Positions 1 to 7,445 of a stretch of 9,260 nucleotides of DNA are shown here, piece by piece. A program made the position numbers and the translations under genes. A model generated the notes under the pieces. That model was given only the letters and a program-made list of their open reading frames with translations, had not been told where the DNA came from and searched no databases. How positions within the stretch are numbered: the stretch's first letter is position 1; each line of letters starts with the position of its first letter. The stretch is from contig DMHI01000003.1 in assembly GCA_003449515.1 (NCBI GenBank), forward strand, positions 1-9,260, given 5' to 3'. This DNA is from Lysobacteraceae bacterium (GTDB taxonomy: Bacteria > Pseudomonadota > Gammaproteobacteria > Xanthomonadales > Xanthomonadaceae).

Positions 1-2
1 TG

Positions 3-1667
3 GCGCTGTACGGCGCTGACGTCGTGCCCTTGGTCGCGTTCGGCAAGACGGCCGACCGCATGAGCCGCGGCCACCGCTTCATGCACGACAAGGCGGTGTG
101 GGTCAGCGATGCCGACGCCTACGTCGAGGCGCTGCGTGGTGCCAAGGTGCTGGTCGATGCCGACGAGCGCCGCGCGGCGATCGTCCGCGAAGTGGAGGCC
201 GCGGCCGCGCAGGCCGGCGGCACCGCCCGCATCACCGAGGACAACCTCGAGCAGGTCAACGGCCTGGTCGAATGGCCGAAGGCCGTGCTCTGCGGCTTCG
301 AGAAGGCCTTCCTGCGCGTGCCGCAGGAGGCGCTGATCTCGACGATGGAGGCGAACCAGAAGTTCTTCCCGGTGCTCGACGCGCAGGGCCGCCTCACCGC
401 GGCCTTCATCGGCATCGCCAACATCATCTCGACGAACGAGGCGGAAGTGCGCAAGGGCTACGAGCGCGTGATCCGCCCGCGCTTCGCCGACGCCGCCTTC
501 TTTTTCGACGCGGATCTGAAGCAGGGCCTGTCGGCGATGAACGAAGGCCTCGTCACCGTCACCTACCAGCAGAAGCTGGGCAGCTACGCCGACAAGGTGG
601 CGCGCATCGCCCAGCTCGCGCGTGCCATCGCCACGGCGCTCGGCGACGATGCCGAGCTTGCGGAAGTCGCCGCCCTGCTGTGCAAGGCCGACCTGCAGAG
701 CCGCATGGTGGGCGAGTTCCCGGAGCTGCAAGGCATCGCCGGCCGCTACTACGCAGTTCACGACGCCGGCCTCGTCGAGCTCTCGCCGGATGCGCGCGCT
801 GCGGTGGGCGCGGCGCTCGACGAGGTCTACGCGCCGCGCTTCGCCGGCGATGCGATCGCGGCCTCGCGCTTGGGTCAGATCCTCGCCATCGCCGAGCGTC
901 TCGACACGCTGGCCGGCGGCTTCGCGGCGGGCTTGAAGCCTTCGGGCAACAAGGACCCGTTCGCCCTGCGCCGCAATGCGCTGGGCCTCGCGCGCACGCT
1001 GATCGAAGGCGGGCTCGACCTGAACCTTCTTGGACTTCTTGGCGCGGCATCGGCGGGTGTCCAAGAGTCGATGCGCGCCGTGGACTTCGCCGAGAAGGCG
1101 AAGAAGGGTGGTGACGTTGCTCAGGCCTACGGTGCCGTCGCAGGTCACGATGCCGTTGGCGAACTCTACGACTTCATCCTCGACCGCCTGCGCAGTTACT
1201 TCGCCGATCGCGGCGTGGGTGCCGCGCTGTTCGACGCGGTGGCGGCGACCAAGCCGGTCTCGCTGGCCGATTTCGCCGAGCGCATCCACGCCCTGCAACG
1301 CTTTGCCGAGTTGCCCGGAGCCGCCGCGCTGGCCGCGGCCAACAAGCGCGCGCGCAACATCCTGAAGAAGGTCGAGGGTGTGCTGCCTGCCACCATCGAT
1401 GCGTCGAAGCTGGTCGAGCCCGCCGAGCGCGAGCTGCACGCCGCACTGGTCGCCGCGCTGGCCGACACCGATGCCACGTTGGCGGCACGCGATTATGTCG
1501 CCGTGCTGGGCCGTCTCGCGGCCCTGCGCGGCCCGATCGACGCCTTTTTCGACGGTGTGATGGTGATGGCCGACGACGCCGCGATCCGCGACAACCGCCT
1601 CGCCCTGCTGAAGGTGCTGGCCGACCGCTTCGCGGCGGTGGCGGCGATCGAGCAGTTGGCGGCATGA
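3..1667 (+). CDS. glyS: Glycyl-tRNA synthetase beta subunit, 5'-truncated by window edge
   Basis: This is the beta subunit of the bacterial alpha2-beta2 glycyl-tRNA synthetase, which charges tRNA-Gly in the cytoplasm. The class II active site lies in the alpha subunit GlyQ, not seen here. The frame is open from base 3, giving 554 visible residues; the family is usually about 690, so roughly 140 N-terminal residues are missing. Family landmarks appear in order: GHRFMHDKAVWV, LVEWPKAVLCGFEKAFLRVP, ALISTMEANQKFFPVLD, VIRPRFADAAFFFDADL, then YQQKLGSYADKVARI, KADLQSRMVGEFPELQGIAG, LKPSGNKDPFALRRNALG, and the C-terminal anticodon-binding part beginning AANKRARNILKK. The stop overlaps the tamA start as ATGA. 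One oddity is a stretch of about 1026-1165 with many A/T-ending codons and an apparent insertion relative to E. coli GlyS as I remember it. The family call is secure. Confidence 0.97.
   Translation, partial: ALYGADVVPLVAFGKTADRMSRGHRFMHDKAVWVSDADAYVEALRGAKVLVDADERRAAIVREVEAAAAQAGGTARITEDNLEQVNGLVEWPKAVLCGFEKAFLRVPQEALISTMEANQKFFPVLDAQGRLTAAFIGIANIISTNEAEVRKGYERVIRPRFADAAFFFDADLKQGLSAMNEGLVTVTYQQKLGSYADKVARIAQLARAIATALGDDAELAEVAALLCKADLQSRMVGEFPELQGIAGRYYAVHDAGLVELSPDARAAVGAALDEVYAPRFAGDAIAASRLGQILAIAERLDTLAGGFAAGLKPSGNKDPFALRRNALGLARTLIEGGLDLNLLGLLGAASAGVQESMRAVDFAEKAKKGGDVAQAYGAVAGHDAVGELYDFILDRLRSYFADRGVGAALFDAVAATKPVSLADFAERIHALQRFAELPGAAALAAANKRARNILKKVEGVLPATIDASKLVEPAERELHAALVAALADTDATLAARDYVAVLGRLAALRGPIDAFFDGVMVMADDAAIRDNRLALLKVLADRFAAVAAIEQLAA
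1026..1043 (+). repeat. Imperfect 9-bp tandem duplication inside glyS
   Basis: The unit CTTCTTGGA is followed at once by CTTCTTGGC, giving a two-copy 9-base tandem repeat that encodes Leu-Leu-Gly twice in frame. Four CTT codons fall within five codons, although CTC and CTG dominate leucine elsewhere in the window. It opens the segment of unusual codon use in glyS. A slippage or small duplication event is a reasonable inference. The repeat itself is directly visible. Confidence 0.75.
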
Positions 1668-3505
1668 GGGTGCGCACGATCCTGGCGCGGCTGCGCTGCG
1701 GGATCGTGCGTTGTGCCGGCATCGGACTGCTGGCCGCCCTGCCGGTTCTGCTGTGGCCCGGCCTGGCGCGGGCAGCAGCTTCCGCGTCGCCGGGTGTCGA
1801 CGTGGTCGACATCGCGATCGAGGGCATCGAGGGCGACGAGGCCACCACGGTCCGCTCCTCGATGTCGATCGCGAGGCTCTCGCCCGGGCAGCGCAGCGCG
1901 CTCACCGAGGCGCGCCTGCAGTTCCTGCTGCGACGGCTGCCGGCGGAGGTGGCGAAGGCGCTCGAGCCCTTCGGTTGGTACGCGCCGACGGTCGTGGTGC
2001 GGCGAGAATCCCTGGATCGAGGCTTGCGGATCGTGGTCGATGTCGAGCGCGGTGCGCCGACGCGGGTTCGCACACTCGATGCGGTCCTCACGGGCGATGC
2101 ACGGAACGACCGCTTCGTGATGCGCGAGCTGTCGAGAATCCGGCCGGCGGTGGGCGAGCGATTTGTCCACGCCGCGTACGAGGCCAGTGCGCAGCGCGTC
2201 GATCGCAAGTTGGCCGAGCGTGGCTATTTCAACGCGGATCGCGTCAGCAGCCGGGTGCAGGTGACGCGCGCCGGAGGCCACGCCGACATCCGATTGCACT
2301 GGGAGTCGGGGCCGCGCCACGCGATGGGCGAGGCGCGCTTCGGCGACAACCACCTGCGCGATGGACTGCTCGACCCGCTGGTCGACTGGGAGCCCGGCGA
2401 CACCTATCACCGCAACCGGCTGGTGCGCTTGCAGGATCGGCTGGCGCAGCTCGACTACTTCGCGCTGATCGACGTGGCGCCGGCCGAGGACGCCGCCGAC
2501 GGGCGGCTGCGCGTGCCGATCGACATCACGCTGACACCGGCCAAGCGCACCGCCTACACCGGCGCGATCCGCTTCGGCAGCGATACCGGCATCGGTGCAC
2601 GGGCGTCGATCAACCGCCGCTGGGTCAATGACCGCGGCCACAAGCTGCTCGGCGACATCGAAGGGTCGCAGCGCCATGCCAGGGTGAGTGCGCAGTACCG
2701 CGTGCCCTCGCTGCGCTGGCTGCCGGGCTGGTGGGCGGGCGGCCTCGACTACCTCTCGGAAGATCCCGATGCCGCGCTCGGCTTCGAGCGGCTCGGCTTG
2801 AGCGCCGGTTGGCAGGGTCGGCGCGATCCGCTCTCGCTGTCGGCGCGGATGGTGTTCGCCGAAGAGCGCACGGCAACCCGGCAGCGCGTGGTCATGCCCG
2901 CCGGCCGTCGGCAGACGCTGCTGTTCCCGGAAATCACCGCGGCCTACCGGCGCGTGGATGACCCGCTGCAGCCCGATGACGCGCTGCAGGTGACGGCGGC
3001 GCTGCGCGGCGGCGTCGTCGATGCGCGGCAGCGCCACGGGTTTCTCCAGGCCGAACTGGGCGCGCAGTGGCTGCACACGATCAGCGACGCGCAGGTGGTG
3101 GTGGTTCGTGCCGACCTTGCCACCACGGCGTTCGATGGCGATCCTGACACCCAGGCGTTCCCGGTCTCGCTGCGCTATTTCGCCGGTGGCGACCGCAGCA
3201 TCCGCGGCTACGGCTACCGCGAGGTGGCGCCGCGTTTCGCCGGCGAGGTGATCGGCGGCCTGCACCGTGCAGTGGCAAGCGTCGAGTACCAGCACTACGT
3301 TGTCGATGATTGGGGCGTGGCGCTTTTCGTCGATGCCGGCGATGCGTTCAATTCGCGACGGGCTTTCGACCTCAAGGTGGGTGCGGGCATCGGCGCGCGC
3401 TGGCGATCGCCGGTTGGCCTTGTCGGGGTCGATCTGGCGCAGGGCCTCGACCGGGAGGCCGGCGGTGGCCGACGCCTGCACATCGGCTTCGGGGTGGGCT
3501 TCTGA
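1664..3505 (+). CDS. tamA: Translocation and assembly module subunit TamA (Omp85/BamA family)
   Basis: TamA is the outer-membrane barrel of the TAM complex. With TamB it helps insert some outer-membrane proteins, including autotransporters. The protein has 613 residues, against about 577 in E. coli. A signal peptide is visible: basic start, hydrophobic run at about 18-34, likely cut after ALARA-like residues 35-37. Three POTRA domains follow at roughly 45-127, 130-216 and 217-292. The markers LEPFGWYAPTV, LAERGYFNADRV and VDWEPGDTYHRNRLVRLQDR match TamA homologs. The 16-strand Omp85 barrel is about 295-613. The L6 loop carries FAGGDRSIRGYGY with the hallmark Arg-Gly-Tyr at 514-516. The barrel continues through VEYQHYVVDDWGVALFVDAG and ends in Phe, as a beta signal should. 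Both cysteines (12, 17) are in the signal peptide, so the mature protein has none. The ATG at 1664 overlaps the glyS stop. No strong ribosome site precedes it, which suggests translational coupling. tamB follows with a one-base overlap. Confidence 0.95.
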   Translation: MRVRTILARLRCGIVRCAGIGLLAALPVLLWPGLARAAASASPGVDVVDIAIEGIEGDEATTVRSSMSIARLSPGQRSALTEARLQFLLRRLPAEVAKALEPFGWYAPTVVVRRESLDRGLRIVVDVERGAPTRVRTLDAVLTGDARNDRFVMRELSRIRPAVGERFVHAAYEASAQRVDRKLAERGYFNADRVSSRVQVTRAGGHADIRLHWESGPRHAMGEARFGDNHLRDGLLDPLVDWEPGDTYHRNRLVRLQDRLAQLDYFALIDVAPAEDAADGRLRVPIDITLTPAKRTAYTGAIRFGSDTGIGARASINRRWVNDRGHKLLGDIEGSQRHARVSAQYRVPSLRWLPGWWAGGLDYLSEDPDAALGFERLGLSAGWQGRRDPLSLSARMVFAEERTATRQRVVMPAGRRQTLLFPEITAAYRRVDDPLQPDDALQVTAALRGGVVDARQRHGFLQAELGAQWLHTISDAQVVVVRADLATTAFDGDPDTQAFPVSLRYFAGGDRSIRGYGYREVAPRFAGEVIGGLHRAVASVEYQHYVVDDWGVALFVDAGDAFNSRRAFDLKVGAGIGARWRSPVGLVGVDLAQGLDREAGGGRRLHIGFGVGF

Positions 3506-6500
3506 TGGCCGCCGCCGCGGCCGTTCCGGCGCGCCCGCGCCTTCGCCGCCTGCTGCTGGCGGTGGGCTTCAGCGTTGGCGCCCTGCTGCTGGGCGTGGCG
3601 GCGTTCGCGTGGTGGCTGCTCGGCAGCCAGGGCGGGCGCGATCTCGCGCTCGATCGGCTCATCAGCACGCTGCCCGAGGGCACCTTGCGCATCGGCGAAC
3701 GCGCCGGCAGCCTGGCCGGCGGGCTGCACCTGCGTGAGGTGGTCTACGAGGATGCAGCGGTGCGCATCGCTATCGACGCGCTGCGGCTGCAGCCTCGCCT
3801 GCCCGGTGTGGATGCGCCAACGCTGCACCTCGCCGCCCTGCGTGCGCGCGGCGTCGATGTGACGCTGAAAGCGGCCACCGGCGAGCCAGCGCCGCCGTGG
3901 CCGGAAATGCTGCCGACACTCGAGCTGCCGCTGGCCGTGCGCATCGATGCCTTCGAGGTGCGCGACGTCGTCGTGCGACCGCCACCGGGCCGCGCGCCGG
4001 CGGTCGATGCATCGCCGCCGCTGATCGACCGCGTCGCCGGCACGCTGGTGCTGCAGCGCGGGCGCGTCGCCATCGACGGTCTCGACCTGGAGGCAGCGAT
4101 CGGGCGCGCGCGCGGTGCCGTGGCCTACGCGCCGGCTGACGGCTTCGCCACCCGCCTCGTCCTCGATGTCGCGCTGGTGGCCGGGGCGCACGCATCGCTC
4201 CACGTCGATGGCGACCTTGGCGGCGGTCGCGCGACGCTCGACGGCCGCGCCGGCGGGCCGCTGGCGCTGGCATTCGACTGGCGCGATGGCGGGCGGCTCG
4301 ACACGCTGGCGTGGACCCTGTCGAGCGAGGCCAGGGCGATCGAGATGGCCGCGCTGGGCCTCGAGGCGCGGGCACCGATCGACGCTGCGCTGCGTCTCGC
4401 TGGCGGTGCCGGCGGCGATACCGCGCCGGGGCTGGGCGTCCGGCTCGACGGCCGCGTCGCCCAGGGCGGGATGGTGGCCACGATCGTCGATTCGCGGATC
4501 CGCCTGCAGGACCGGACGCTGCACGTCGAGCCGCTCGCGCTCGCCCTGCCCGCCGGCCGTGTCGACCTCACCGGCCGCTATCGCCTCGACGATGGCCTGA
4601 TGGCGCTGGTGGCGCGCACCGGCGCCCTGGCCTGGGGCGAGGGCGAGGCGCGCGTGGTGGCGGCCGGCGAGGCGGTGCTGTCCGGCACCCACGCGGCCTG
4701 GATCGCCGATCTCGATCTCGATCTGGTTCGCGGCGCGCAGCGTGCCACCCTCGTGGGTCGCGCGCGTGGCGATGCGGAAGCGGTGGTGCTGGCCCCCTTC
4801 ACGCTGACGACGCCGGGGGGTTCGCTTGCCGGCGAGGGCCGTTATGCACGCGGCGAGGCGGCCGGGTTCTCGGGCCGGGCGCGCCTGCGGGCGTTCGACC
4901 CGGCGTGGCTGCTGCCCGGCTGGCCCGGTCGACTGGATGCCCGAGTGCGCGTCGACGGCAGCGTGCCGGCCGCCGCCCCGTGGCGTGCCACGGCGGTGTT
5001 CAGCGCCATCGACGGTCGCTTGCGCGGGCACCACGTCGGCGGTCAGGCGCGTCTCGACGTTCATGGCGATGCGCTGGCCGTCGACGCCGATCTGGCGCTT
5101 GCCGGGGGTCGCATCGCGGCGAAGGGCGCGCTCGCGCCGGCCCTCGACCTCGACGCCCGCCTGCGCACGCTCGATCTTGCGCCCTGGATCGACGGCGCGC
5201 GTGGCGTGCTCGACGGCCGGGTGCACCTGCGGGGCCGGGGCGGACGCCCCGCGCTGGAGGCCGATCTGGTCGTGGTCGACGGCGGCTGGAACGACATCGC
5301 GCTGCGCCGCCTGCGTGTGCACGGATCGCTGCCCGCCGACGGCGAGGGCCGCATCGAAGGGCGCGCCGAGGGGATCGCGCAGGGCGAGTCGCGTATCGAG
5401 GCCATCGATCTCGTCCTCGACGGCCGCATCGATGCAGGCCGCTTCCGCGTGACCGCGCACGGCATCGTGGCTGCGGCGCTGCCGACGCCCGGGGATGCCG
5501 CCGGCGGTGGCGTCGCGGCGCACGGCACCTGGCAGGGCGACGACGGCCTGGCGAGCGGCACGCTCACGCTCGATGCACTCGACGCGTCCTTGCCCTCACT
5601 GCCCACACTCGCGCTGGTCGCGCCCGCCGCCGTCGCCTGGCGCGATGGTGATGGCTCGCTGCCGACACCGGCCTGCCTTGCGCTGGCCGATGCGGGACGG
5701 CTCTGCGCCGGGGGATCGCTTGCGGGCCAGCGGCTCGATGGCGAGATCGCGCTGCACCTCACCGACCTCAGCCTGCTCGAGCGGCTCAGTGCCGACATCG
5801 TCGCGCCGCGCGGCGTGATCGAGGGCCGCCTGCGGCTGTCGGGCAGCCCCGCCGCACCGCGCTGGCAGGGTGCGGTGGTCGCCGATCCGCTCGCGTTCGA
5901 GCTGCCGGCTCTCGGCATCGCCGTGGTCGATGGCGCGCTGCGCATCGAAGGCGGCGAGCAGGGCCAGTTGCGCCTGCGCGGTCGCCTGCCCACCGGTGAC
6001 GGTGCGCTCGAGATCGGCGGCCAGTGGAGCGACGACGCGCGGCGCAGCGCGTTCGCCATCCGCGGCAGCGATGTGCGCGTGCTCGACACCGCGGAAGCCC
6101 GGGTGTGGATCAGCCCGGATCTCGAGATCGACGTGGCGGAAGGCCTCGCCACCCTGCGCGGCCGCGTCGACGTGCCGCGCGCCGTGCTCGCGCTTGAACG
6201 GTTCGAGCAGGACATCGGCGTGTCACCGGATGTGCTGGTGATCGACGATCCGCCGGCGGCGGCCGCGCCCGGCCTGCGGCTCGACGCCGCCTACACCGTC
6301 GCACTCGGCGACGACGTGCGCCTGCGCGGCTTCGGCTTCGATGGGCGGCTCGCCGGCGAGCTCGAGGTGCGTGATCGTCCCGATCGCGAGCCGCGCGCCC
6401 GCGGTACGCTGACGCTGGCTGGCGAGGTGCGCGCCTACGGGCAGCGCCTCGATCTCGAACATGGCGTGCTGCGCTGGAGCCGCGTCGCCATCGACGAGCC

Positions 6501-6972
6501 AACCATCGATATCCGCGCCGTGCGCCCGGATTCCGAGCCCGAGGTGGGGGTCGCCATCACCGGCACCGGCGGTTCGCCCGTTGTCGATGTCTGGTCGCGA
6601 CCGCCGCTGCCGCAGGCCGAGGCCTTGTCCTGGCTGATGTTCGGGCGGCCACTGGCCAGCGCCGATGGTTCCGACGCCGCGCAGTTGCAGCAGGCGGCGA
6701 TGGCGCTCGGTGGCAGCGCGGCGGTGCAGGCGCTGGCCGGTCGGGTTGGCTTCGACACCGCCAGCATCGGCGAGTCGCGCTCGCTGGGTGGCACGGTGCT
6801 GACCGTGGGCAAGCGCGTCACTCCCCAGCTCTACGTCAGCTACGGCATGGCGCTGTCCGGCACCGGCCAGGTCGTCACCGTCACCTACGCGCTGCGGCGT
6901 TGGCTGTCGCTGCAGGTGGAAGCCGGAATCGAGCAGCGCATCGAGCTCGAAGCCCGGTTCGAGCGCGACTGA
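3505..6972 (+). CDS. tamB: Translocation and assembly module protein TamB
   Basis: TamB is the inner-membrane-anchored partner of TamA. The family (AsmA-like) forms a long beta-taco groove across the periplasm and is implicated in outer-membrane protein insertion and phospholipid transport. The protein has 1155 residues; E. coli TamB has about 1259. An Arg-rich start (PARPRLRR) precedes a membrane segment at about 16-40. The bulk is repetitive beta-strand sequence with recurring Leu-Asp-Gly-Arg and Gly-Arg-Leu/Val-x-Leu-x-Gly units. The conserved C-terminal TamB (DUF490) domain shows LDLEHGVLRW from about 982, PPLPQAEALSWLMFGRPL at 1033-1050, and VTPQLYVSYG at about 1105. The only two cysteines are Cys724 and Cys734, a likely periplasmic disulfide. 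The ATG at 3505 sits in TGATG with the tamA stop, and a purine-rich GGGGTGGG at 3491-3498 may serve as a ribosome site. The frame is open back to 3310, but those starts lie deep in tamA and lose the N-terminal anchor placement. tamA adjacency confirms the call. Confidence 0.95.
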   Translation: MAAAAAVPARPRLRRLLLAVGFSVGALLLGVAAFAWWLLGSQGGRDLALDRLISTLPEGTLRIGERAGSLAGGLHLREVVYEDAAVRIAIDALRLQPRLPGVDAPTLHLAALRARGVDVTLKAATGEPAPPWPEMLPTLELPLAVRIDAFEVRDVVVRPPPGRAPAVDASPPLIDRVAGTLVLQRGRVAIDGLDLEAAIGRARGAVAYAPADGFATRLVLDVALVAGAHASLHVDGDLGGGRATLDGRAGGPLALAFDWRDGGRLDTLAWTLSSEARAIEMAALGLEARAPIDAALRLAGGAGGDTAPGLGVRLDGRVAQGGMVATIVDSRIRLQDRTLHVEPLALALPAGRVDLTGRYRLDDGLMALVARTGALAWGEGEARVVAAGEAVLSGTHAAWIADLDLDLVRGAQRATLVGRARGDAEAVVLAPFTLTTPGGSLAGEGRYARGEAAGFSGRARLRAFDPAWLLPGWPGRLDARVRVDGSVPAAAPWRATAVFSAIDGRLRGHHVGGQARLDVHGDALAVDADLALAGGRIAAKGALAPALDLDARLRTLDLAPWIDGARGVLDGRVHLRGRGGRPALEADLVVVDGGWNDIALRRLRVHGSLPADGEGRIEGRAEGIAQGESRIEAIDLVLDGRIDAGRFRVTAHGIVAAALPTPGDAAGGGVAAHGTWQGDDGLASGTLTLDALDASLPSLPTLALVAPAAVAWRDGDGSLPTPACLALADAGRLCAGGSLAGQRLDGEIALHLTDLSLLERLSADIVAPRGVIEGRLRLSGSPAAPRWQGAVVADPLAFELPALGIAVVDGALRIEGGEQGQLRLRGRLPTGDGALEIGGQWSDDARRSAFAIRGSDVRVLDTAEARVWISPDLEIDVAEGLATLRGRVDVPRAVLALERFEQDIGVSPDVLVIDDPPAAAAPGLRLDAAYTVALGDDVRLRGFGFDGRLAGELEVRDRPDREPRARGTLTLAGEVRAYGQRLDLEHGVLRWSRVAIDEPTIDIRAVRPDSEPEVGVAITGTGGSPVVDVWSRPPLPQAEALSWLMFGRPLASADGSDAAQLQQAAMALGGSAAVQALAGRVGFDTASIGESRSLGGTVLTVGKRVTPQLYVSYGMALSGTGQVVTVTYALRRWLSLQVEAGIEQRIELEARFERD
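4708..4725 (+). repeat. Short hexamer repeat in tamB encoding Asp-Leu three times
   Basis: Three successive hexamers, GATCTC, GATCTC and GATCTG, encode alternating Asp-Leu-Asp-Leu-Asp-Leu at about residues 402-407. The alternation of charged and hydrophobic residues is what one beta strand of a TamB groove would need. The repeat may therefore be protein-driven and not a slippage product. It is in frame, so gain or loss of a unit would not break the gene. Confidence 0.5.
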
Positions 6973-6992
6973 ACGCCGGGCTCAGGCCGGCG
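6951..6992. terminator. GC-rich hairpins at the tamB / SnoaL-like convergent junction (weak terminator candidate)
   Basis: Two alternative stems can form where the convergent genes end. AGCCCGG (6951-6957) pairs with CCGGGCT (6976-6982), leaving an 18-base loop. CGCCGG (6974-6979) pairs with CCGGCG (6987-6992), leaving a 7-base loop. Neither is followed by a T-run on either strand, so a normal intrinsic terminator is not shown. The position between two facing stop codons only 9 bases apart makes a two-way end signal plausible. In DNA this rich in G and C, such stems also arise by chance. Confidence 0.3.
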
Positions 6993-7341
6993 CGACAAAC
7001 CAGACCCGGCCGATGAGGCCGTCGGTGCCCTGCTGGTAGATCGCGACGACCTCGCGTGGGCCGCCGGGCAGGCCGACCACGCGTTCGTGGTCGATCACCC
7101 GTGCGCCGAGGTCGATGCGGTGCGCGAGATGGGCGTGGAGGGCCGCGTGCACGAAGCGCTCCCGCGCGTAGAACGCCTGCAGCGCCTCGCGACCGAGCAG
7201 GAAGGGCGCGTCATCGGGATGGCGTTGGCAGCGCACATCGGCACTGAAGCAGGCGGCGAAGGCACCGGCGTCGTGGGCGTTGTAGGCGTCGAGTTGGCGC
7301 TGCACCAGTGCGGCGAAGGGCGGGCAGTGGATCGATTCCAT
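6982..7341 (-). CDS. SnoaL/NTF2-like family protein, nuclear transport factor 2 fold
   Basis: The product is 119 residues, the usual size of a single cone-shaped NTF2-like domain, with no signal peptide, so probably cytoplasmic. The sequence matches the SnoaL-like pattern: an N-terminal helix VQRQLDAYNAHDAGAFAACF, then the DV strand, FLLGREALQAFYAR, HLAHRIDLGARVIDHERVVG, and a closing strand pair VVAIYQQGTDGLIGRVWFV. Members include small isomerases, hydrolases and ligand-binding proteins of unknown role, so no substrate can be assigned. The ATG at 7341 is preceded by GGAG (7352-7349) with 7 bases of spacing, which settles the start. The frame stays open far upstream but offers no other in-frame ATG near. 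Its stop lies 9 bases from the tamB stop in convergent orientation. A strong terminator ends only 24 bases before its start codon, leaving no room for a conventional promoter after it. Confidence 0.85.
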   Translation of the reverse strand: MESIHCPPFAALVQRQLDAYNAHDAGAFAACFSADVRCQRHPDDAPFLLGREALQAFYARERFVHAALHAHLAHRIDLGARVIDHERVVGLPGGPREVVAIYQQGTDGLIGRVWFVAPA

Positions 7342-7348
7342 GCGATGG

Positions 7349-7352
7349 CTCC
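7349..7352 (-). promoter_or_regulatory. Ribosome binding site of the SnoaL-like gene
   Basis: GGAG on the minus strand sits 7 bases before the ATG at 7341. This spacing is ideal and supports that start over the out-of-frame ATG at 7360-7358. It also shows the gene has its own translation signal and need not depend on coupling to the upstream esterase gene. Confidence 0.7.
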
Positions 7353-7365
7353 GACGGCATGTGGC

Positions 7366-7399
7366 AAAAAACGACAGGCCGCCTCGCGGCGGCCCGTCG
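7366..7399 (-). terminator. Intrinsic terminator of the autotransporter esterase gene
   Basis: Read on the minus strand, GGCCGCC and GGCGGCC (plus-strand 7377-7383 and 7388-7394) form a perfect 7-bp GC stem around a 4-base loop. It is extended past one mismatch by a 4-bp stem of CGAC (7372-7375) with GTCG (7396-7399). Six T residues follow directly (plus-strand A-run 7366-7371). This is the classic rho-independent layout and faces the right way for the esterase gene ending at 7446. A-tracts are rare in this window, which adds weight. Confidence 0.9.
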
Positions 7400-7445
7400 A
7401 TTGCCGGGGTTGAGCCGGCGGGTTGCGGCGCAGCGACCGCGCCGA
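7400..7445 (-). other. 3' untranslated segment of the esterase gene with a small hairpin
   Basis: This is the stretch between the esterase stop codon and its terminator. It contains one further possible stem, CGGCGC (7426-7431) with GCGCCG (7439-7444) around a 7-base loop, directly after the stop. No T-run follows it. It may stabilise the transcript end or be a chance product of high GC content. I see no gene in it. Confidence 0.35.

Noticed and set aside
3310..3504. A longer tamB beginning inside tamA
   Set aside because: The frame is open here, but the ATG at 3505 in TGATG gives the expected basic start and membrane anchor. The extra residues read as out-of-frame TamA sequence.
1493..5523. 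Very long minus-strand open frames opposite tamA and tamB (about 660 and 740 residues)
   Set aside because: They lie antisense to two well-recognised genes. In DNA this GC-rich, stop codons are scarce in the complementary frames. Their translations are rich in Arg, Ala, His and Gln with no recognisable domain.
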